DNA from: Cherax quadricarinatus
Taxonomy: Eukaryota; Arthropoda; Malacostraca; Decapoda; Parastacidae
Direction: 5' to 3'
Length of the DNA: 64,000 nucleotides
Assembly (NCBI RefSeq): GCF_038502225.1
Contig: NC_091346.1
Coordinates: 9,940,293-10,004,292, forward strand
In this document: positions 57,242 to 64,000 of the stretch, in pieces
Layout of the letters: each line of letters begins with the position of its first letter
Numbering within the stretch: position 1 is the stretch's first letter
Made by a program: the position numbers and the translations under genes
The notes under the pieces: model-generated
The model's database searches: none
Seen by the model: the letters and a program-made list of their open reading frames with translations, nothing else
Told to the model about the DNA's origin: nothing

Positions 57242-57834
57242 ACAATGTCCAACCTAAAAGCCTACGTGTAGTTTATGTTTTGCCCCATTATTGTACAAAT
57301 TTCAAAGTACAATCTCTCAGTAATAAAAAAATCAACTGCCTCAGTAATGTGATTGATTTTACTAGTAAGAATAAGTCACCTTATGTTACGTAATTTTCTT
57401 AATTACTATAGTTTGCTTAAATATTTGCTTAAAAATTACTACTCTGTCTATATAACCCCCATATTTCTTTAAATACTATTAATTGCTATTACTTACTAAA
57501 TTTGTTATTTAATACCTTTTTTTAATATCAGTACAATCTACTCTTAACATTTTTAACATTTTAATTACCATTACTTGTTTAATTACCATAACTTGCTTTA
57601 ATACCTCATATTTTTTTACTTTTGTAGTGCAATTAATTACTCAACTTATTACACATTACAAATCAGATCTTACTCCCAAATCAATATTATATCATAGTGA
57701 CTATCTGTCCATTGAACTTTGTTTACCATTACTTAATTTAGTCCCTTACATATTTTCTCCTTTATTTTAGCTTTATATAACTACCTTAGTTCATATATTC
57801 ACAATTGTTAAAATAATCAAGGTGCTATTTTCAG
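57242..57834 (+). other. AT-rich interval between LINE ORFs
   Basis: About 590 bp of A/T-rich sequence without frames. Longer than usual for a LINE spacer; it may be a divergent or expanded 5' part of ORF2. Nothing else seen. Confidence 0.45.
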
Positions 57835-58700
57835 GTGCTAAATGTAACAAGTTCACTATTTTGCCATATACTTCGTCTTATACTTAATTCTAACTATAGA
57901 TTCACTATAAATCTTACGATTACAAGCATTGATCCTGATACCAACCTTTTATTGAATGACTTAAATGAATCAAACAGTAACTGTAATTACTACACAGCAG
58001 AACAATCAAAGGCACTTCTCAGAGTCAACAAAAACATAACTGTCTTTAACTACAATATAAGATCTTTAAGCAAACATTACGATGACCTCATAGCATTACT
58101 AAATTCCCTGCATGCCAGTATGTCCATCATTACTCTCACCGAAACCTGGCTAAAGCCTGATTCTTCAGATGTCTATGCCATTCCTGGTTACACAGCCATA
58201 CACAACTGTAGGCCAGATCAACAAGGGGGTGGCACAGCTGTATACTACTCAGATCAACTAGAAAGTATCACTAATACCTGCACAAGGGATGAACATGGGG
58301 AATATATAATAGCTAAATTCAAATCCAAATACTACCTACAAAAACCTCTGACAGTGATAAACATCTACAGAGTACCACAGTTAAACATTAGCCGTTTTAG
58401 TGAAAACCTAGGAGGTATGATAACTGATGCACCAATGAATAAAGATCACTTACTACTCTCAGGTGACTTCAATATAAATCTCCTGCAAGACCAGGACCCA
58501 CACGTTACTTAATTCACAAACACTGAGTAACTGCTTGTTGCTACCAACAGCAACAAAACCTACAAGAATTACAGAGACTAGTGTTTCCCTACTAGACCAC
58601 ATCTGGACCAACACCATATTCCCTTTAAAGTTAGGCATAATCACAGATAATACCACAGACCACTACCCTACCTTCCTCATAACTAATCGAGGCAAATTAC
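57835..58700 (+). pseudogene. L2-like LINE ORF2, APE endonuclease
   Basis: FNYNIRSLSKHYDDLIALL, ITLTETWLKPDSS (catalytic Glu), GYTAIHNCRPDQQGGG, LLLSGDFNINLL (GDFN motif), then after a stop at 58,510 LLDHIWTN and DNTTDHYPTF, the terminal DH motif. Catalytic residues appear present; the frame is broken once between GDFN and the DH motif. Confidence 0.75.
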
Positions 58701-60837
58701 CCCAAGACACTACTAAAGTCACTTTCAGACTTCACAATGAGGCAGCCATAAATAACTTCACAACAGCAGTAACAAACATTGTCTGGCACACTGAGCTAGA
58801 AATCTATACAGATATTGACGAAAGTATTAATAATTTTCTAAAAAAGACCCAATACCTCTATTACAAGCACTGCCCTAAAAAAGCTAAAAAGATGACAGCT
58901 AAGAGACTGAACAGTCCCTGGCTAACACCCAGCATCCTCAAATCCATAAATACAAAGCAGTACAGAATGGGTCACATAACCAGAGACCAAACAAAACGTT
59001 ACTCATCAATCCTAACCAGCCTGATAAGAAGGGCAAAAAAAATTGTATTATGAGAACAGATTATCCAACTTGAAAGGTGATATAAAAAAGACCTGGAAAG
59101 CACTATCAGAAATTCTAGGAACAAAAAAGATATCGCGAAACAGCGCAATCGAGCTAACAAAGACAGATGAACCCCAACTCCCACCAACTGAAACAGCAAA
59201 CAGGCTCAATGATTTCTTCTCCACCATAGGAAAAAACCTTGCCAATAAAATCCCAAGCTCAGATACCCCACCCAATGACTACCTCACTGGCAACTACCCG
59301 AACACACTGTTCCTAGCTCCCACTAACCCAACGGAAGTCTCCCTTATCAACACACTAAAAAACATGACAGGAGATTTAAATACCTTACCACCCTTTTTAT
59401 ACAAAAAAGTGTCACAAGTGCTGTCACCAATCATTGCAACACTCTTTAACAAATCCATCGAATCATCTACTTTCCTTACAGTTTTCAAAATAGCGAGGGT
59501 CACCCCGATTCATAAAGGAGGAGACCAAACAGACTTGAATAACTATAGGCCAATATCCAACTTACACCCTCTCTCTAAAATCTTCGAAAAATTAATTCAT
59601 AAGCGAATCTATTCTTATCTCATCTCCCACAACATACTCAACCCCTGTCAGTTTGGGTTCAGGCCTAATAAAAATATGAATGATGCTATTATACACATGC
59701 TAGAACAAATATACACTGCACTAGAGAAAAAAGAAGTCCCAATGGGAATCTTCATTGGTTTACGTAAAGCTTTTGATACAGTTGACCACGGCTTGCTCCA
59801 CATAAAATTGTCGCACTATGGTATAAGAGGGCACTCCCTCTACTACCTAAAGTTATACCTCAGGAACAGAAGCCAATGTGTTCACAAATGGAGCAAACTC
59901 TTCCGCACAGCCAATTACAGTTGGTGTCCCACAGGGAAGTGTCCTTGGCCCTCTTCTCTTTCTCGTTTACATAATTGACCTACCAAATGCATCGCAACTA
60001 CTCAAACCCACATTATTTGCAGATGACACTACATATGTCTTCTCTCACCCGAGCCCAGTCATGCTAGCCAATACTGTGAATAACGAATTACAGAAAATAT
60101 CTACCTGGAGGAGGACTAACAAACTTACTCTCAACATTGACAAAACCTACTTCATTCAGTGTGGTAACAGAGCTCCAGATGTCCCTCTTAACATAATGAT
60201 AAACGGATCACCTATCACAAAGCTCACAGAGGGAAAATTCTTAGGAATCCACCTTGATAATAGACTCAAATTTCAAACACATATACAACAAATTTCCAAG
60301 AAAATTTCCAAGACCGTAGGCATACTATCGAAGATACGGTACTATGTTCCACAGTCAGCCCTCCTGGCCCTATATCACTCTCTTATTTACCCCTATCTCA
60401 CCTATGGAATTTGTGTATGAGGTTCAACAACAATAAATCATATCAGACCATTAATTACCCAACAAAAGGCTGCAGTCAGAATAATTCCCACTACAGGCAG
60501 CACACTCCACCAATATTTAAACTCTAAACCTACTCACCATACAAAACATCCATACTTATTTTTGTACCTACTACATACATAGAACACTTAACTCGGATAT
60601 AAACCCTCCCCTCAAACGTCTCCTTACCAACCTCAGCAGAACACATGACCATAACACAAGACACAGATCACTCTTTGATGTTCCTCGTGTCCATCTCACA
60701 CTATGCAAAAACTCAATGCACATAAAAGGCCCAAAAATCTGGAATTCACTACCTGCGAATATAAAAGAAACACTGTTTATAAATTCAAGTCTCTTCTTAA
60801 AAATGACTTACTCAACCACAACCAAATAAATACTGAA
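58701..60837 (+). pseudogene. L2-like LINE ORF2, reverse transcriptase
   Basis: FKIARVTPIHKGGDQTDLNN, YRPISNLHPLSKIFEKL, QFGFRPNKNM and motif A written IFIGLRKAFDTVDH, where the catalytic Asp (IFID expected from the family) is Gly. After a frameshift near 59,900 come VGVPQGSVLGPLLFLVYI (motif B), LFADDTTYVF (motif C intact), WRRTNKLTLNIDKT and FLGIHLDNRLKF. A stop at 60,418 follows, and in other frames FKSLLKNDLLNHNQ at about 60,785-60,837. Inactive. Confidence 0.8.
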
Positions 60838-61170
60838 TAATTGTATCTCATAAATGTTTAACCTGTGACCCAATCAAACTCTGTTATTTTTAACTACATT
60901 ACCTAACAGAATACTCCATTCTACTGAATGCTCAGCAACACAGTAAATGACCATATGACCTGTCTTTGAAATACTCATTTGTGCTTAACTGTTAACTGTT
61001 TACAACAATGTTTACCACTGAATATTTCATTGCTTAATCTTAAGTTAATTTTAAGCCTGCCCATAATGCTCTGCATACAAGGGGCTTTGGCATGTTACAC
61101 TTAACCACTGTATTTCCTTGTACTTCTATGTATCATGTTCAAATAATTAAATAAATAAATAAATATCGTA

Positions 61171-61333
61171 AATCCAGAGTGCAGTTGCTGCTTGCTGCCC
61201 GTCTTACTGTGTAGAAGCTCACTTGTCAATGACCACGAAGTACAGCCAAGTGTGGTTCCTTGATAATATTGGCTTGAAAGCTCTGCTGAAATGACTGATA
61301 TGTCCAGGCCGAGTACTGGCGAGAGATTAGTAT
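61171..61333. other. unassigned spacer
   Basis: Short interval between the LINE tail and pyrimidine repeats; no feature seen. Confidence 0.35.
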
Positions 61334-61388
61334 CTTGCTCTATTTCTCTCTTGCTCTATTTCTCTCTTGCTCTATTTCTCTCTTGCTC

Positions 61389-61465
<77 letters not shown>
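61334..61465. repeat. 16-bp pyrimidine repeat merging into (CT)n
   Basis: Four units of 'ttgctctatttctctc' (period 16) followed by a (CT)n run of about 32 units. The CT tract may have grown from the 'ctctc' end of the unit. Confidence 0.9.
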
Positions 61466-61668
61466 GGCATAATTTCATTGTAACCTTGCAAACTTTTTCG
61501 TATGTAATAATTTTGCATCCCGAAATAGCCAGATAATTTATTTACTATCTGGTAATTGTCAATAAACCAATTGCAGCGTTTGTGTATCCCAACAAGAAGC
61601 CAATCATATCTTAATTCTCTGGAGCCCACGTGTTCTAATTGGTGCCACACAACGTGCATGATGGAAGG
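61466..61668. other. unassigned spacer
   Basis: AT-rich sequence between (CT)n and the 22-bp array; nothing recognised. Confidence 0.35.
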
Positions 61669-64000
61669 AGACTTCTCTTGTTGCCAGGTGGCTCATCTCT
61701 TGTAGCCAGGTGGCTCATCTCTTGTTGCCTGGTGGCTCATCTCTTGTAGCCAGGTGGCTCATCTCTTGTAGCCAGGTGGCTCATTTCTTGTTGCCTGGTG
61801 GCTCATCTCTTGTAGCCAGGTGGCTCATCTCTTGTAGCCAGGTCGCTCATCTCTTGTAGCCAGGTGGCTCATCTCTTGTAGCCAGGTGGCTCATCTCTTG
61901 TAGCCAGGTGGCTCATCTCTTGTAGCCAGGTGGCTCATCTCTTGTAGCCAGGCGGATCATCTCTTGTAACCAGGCGGATCATCTCTTGTAGCCAGATGGA
62001 TCATCTCTTGTAGCCAGGTCGCTCATCTCTTGTTGCCAGGTGGCTCATCTCTTGTAGCCAGGTCGCTCATCTCTTGTTGTCAGGTGGCTCATCTCTTGTA
62101 GCCAGGCGGCTCATCTCTTGTAGTCAGGCGGATCTCTTGTTGTCAGGTGGCTCATCTCTTGTTGTCAGGTGGCTCATCTCTTGTAGCCAGGCGGCTCATC
62201 TCTTGTAGCCAGGTCGCTCATCTCTTGTTGTCAGGCTGCTCATCTCTTGTTGTCAGGCGACTCATCTCTTGTTGTCAGGCGGCTCATCTCTTGTTGTCAG
62301 GCGGCTCATCTCTTGTTGTCAGGCGGCTCATCTCTTGTTGTCAGGCGGCTCATCTCTTGTTGTCAGGCGGCTCATCTCTTGTTGTCAGGCGGCTCATCTC
62401 TTGTAGCCAGGTCGCTCATCTCTTGTCAGGCGGCTCATCTCTTGTTGTCAGGCGGATCATCTCTTGTTGTTAGGTGGCTCATCTCTTGTTGTCAGGCGGC
62501 TCATCTCTTGTTGTCAGGTGGCTCATATCTTGTAGCCAGGCGGCTCATCTCTTGCAGCCAGGCGGCTCATCTCTTGCAGCCAGGCGGCTCATCTCTTGCA
62601 GCCAGGTGGCTCATCTCTTGCAGCCAGGTGGTTCATCTCTTGTAGCCAGGTGGCTCATCTCTTGTAGCCAGGAGGCTCATCTCTTGTAGCCAGGTGGCTC
62701 ATCTCTTGTAGCCAGGTGGCTCATCTCTTGCAGCCAGGTGCCTCATCTCTTGCAGCCAGGTGGCTCATCTCTTGCAGCCAGGTGGCTCATCTCTTGCAGC
62801 CAGGTGGCTCATCTCTTATAACCAGGTGGCTCATCTCTTGTAGCCAGGTGGCTCATCTCTTGTAGACAGGTGGCTAATCTCTTGTAGCCAGGTGGCTCAT
62901 CTCTTGTAGCCAGGCAGCTCATCTCTTGTAGCCAGGCGGCTCATCTCTTGTAGCCAGGCGGCTCATCTCTTGTAGCCAGGCGGCTCATCTCTTGTAGCCA
63001 GGCGGCTCATCTCTTGTAGCCAGGCGGCTCATCTCTTGCACCCAGGTGGACCATCTCTTGTAGCCAGGTGGATCATTTCTTGTAGCCAGGTGGATCATCT
63101 CTTGAAGCCAGGCGGCTCATCTCTTGTAGCCAGGTGGCTCATCTCTTGTAGCCAGGCGGCTCATCTCTTGTAGCCTGGTGGATCATCTCTTGTATCCAGG
63201 TGGATCATCTCTTGTAGCCAGGTGGGTCATCTCTTGTAGCCAGGTGGACCATCTCTTGTAGCCAGGCGGATCATCTCTTGTAGCCAGGCGGATCATCTCT
63301 TGTAGCCAGGTGGATCATCTCTTGTAGCCAGGTGGATCATCTCTTGTAGCCAGGCGGACCATCTCTTGTAGCCAGGTGGCTCATCTCTTGTAGCCAGGCG
63401 GCTCATCTCTTGTAGCCAGGCGGCTCATCTCTTGTAGCCAGGCGGACCATCTCTTGTAGCCAGGTGGCTCATCTCTTGTAGCCAGGCGGCTCATCTCTTG
63501 TAGCCAGGCGGCTCATCTCTTGTAGCCAGGCGGCTCATCTCTTGTAGCCAGGCGGCTCATCTCTTGTAGCCAGGTGGACCATCTCTTGTAGCCAGGTGGA
63601 TCATCTCTTTTAGCCATGTGGATCATCTCTTGTAGCCAGGTGGATCATCTCTTGTAGCCAGGTGGATCATCTCTTGTAGCCAGGTGGATCATCTCTTGTA
63701 GCCAGGTGGATCATCTCTTGTAGCCAGGCGGATCATCTCTTGTAGCCAGGTGGATCATCTCTTGTAGCCAGGTGGATCATCTCTTGTAGCCAGGTGGATC
63801 ATCTCTTGTAGCCAGGTGGATCATCTCTTGTAGCCAGGCGGATCATCTCTTGTAGCCAGGTGGACCATCTCTTATAGCCAGGTGGATCATCTCTTGTAGC
63901 CAGGCGGATCATCTCTTGTAGCCAGGTGGATCATCTCTTGTAGCCAGGTGGATCATCTCTTTTAGCCAGGTGGATCATCTCTTGTAGCCAGGCGGATCAT
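61669..64000 (+). repeat. 22-bp minisatellite, about 105 copies, open at the window end
   Basis: Unit 'tgtagccaggtggctcatct' + 'ct'. Variants are grouped in blocks: 'gttgtcaggcggctc' at about 62,220-62,520, 'gcagccagg' at about 62,550-62,810, and 'ggatcatc' dominating after about 63,570. Period 22 is not a multiple of three, so open frames are short and repetitive. No spacer variety, hence not CRISPR. The array continues past 64,000. Confidence 0.95.

Larger units (their letters stand above)
55940..61170 (+). mobile_element. L2-like LINE, near full length
   Basis: ORF1 (56,406-57,241), a 590-bp AT-rich gap, ORF2 (about 57,835-60,837) and a 3' UTR ending in an (aaat)n tail at 61,147-61,165. 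APE endonuclease plus RT without RNase H, the short A/T-rich tail and the KPTRITETSVSLLDHIWTN region suggest the L2/CR1 group; the clade is not certain. The 3' end also occurs at 44.5-44.95 kb. Confidence 0.75.

Noticed and set aside
61669..64000. Regular 22-bp repeats considered as a CRISPR array
   Set aside because: No unique spacers lie between repeats, the context is eukaryotic, and the variants form satellite-like zones.

Overview
This window looks like gene-poor, repeat-saturated DNA from an animal, most probably a decapod crustacean such as a crayfish, shrimp or crab. The evidence is eukaryotic: decayed LINE, LTR, piggyBac-like and Penelope-like elements, AATAAA sites, splice-like GTAAGT/CAG sites, kilobase-scale (TA)n and long minisatellites. 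The decapod assignment is inference from remembered repeat families (the CR1 tail with its 'gcagcaggcc' motif, the GTCGTGC-ended MITE, the 'ccgaaacgtcgtcgtaagc' repeat). I found no convincing host protein-coding gene, rRNA or functional tRNA; nearly every long reading frame is a broken transposon gene or a frame through a tandem repeat.

Layout. 0-7.4 kb: RTE-like tail, tRNA-derived SINE, first copy of a 0.9-kb intron-bearing mobile element, a GTCGTGC MITE, an inverted REL-type LINE relic, CR1 tails and a possible solo LTR. 7.4-12.3 kb: near full-length CR1 LINE (SGNH-type ORF1, EN-RT ORF2) split by a piggyBac-like insertion. 12.5-18.6 kb: inverted I-group LINE (CCHC ORF1, EN, RT, RNase H). 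19.8-32.2 kb: an 18-bp CACCAGCACACTCGCTGC minisatellite interrupted by a REL-type LINE (21.0-22.4) and a second CR1 (27.6-31.6). 32.45-43.62 kb: an 11.2-kb LTR retrotransposon with 5-bp target duplication and the uncommon order gag-PR-INT-RT-RNaseH (Gmr1-like). It carries a piggyBac-like relic in gag, the second intron-bearing element in RNase H, and a Penelope-like short element plus a 71-bp-arm palindrome in its 3' LTR. 43.6-48.4 kb: another palindrome, a LINE tail, two MITE copies and about 2.3 kb of (TA)n. 48.4-53.3 kb: SINE, Penelope fragment with GIY-YIG start, second I-group LINE with internal deletion and an expanded 41-bp repeat. 53.5-55.9 kb: RTE-like and CR1-like pieces joined to microsatellites. 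56.2-61.2 kb: L2-like LINE. 61.7-64.0 kb: a 22-bp minisatellite running off the window end.

The genes do not form a pathway; they are layers of insertions. The nesting gives relative ages: the 18-bp array was in place before CR1 and the Gmr1-like element entered it, and the Gmr1-like element was in place before its piggyBac, intron-bearing, Penelope-like and palindrome insertions. The least familiar items are the intron-bearing 8-bp-duplication element, the long perfect palindrome with 13-bp duplication, the 397-bp element with 25-bp terminal direct repeats and a hammerhead-like core, and a premature stop shared by both CR1 copies.
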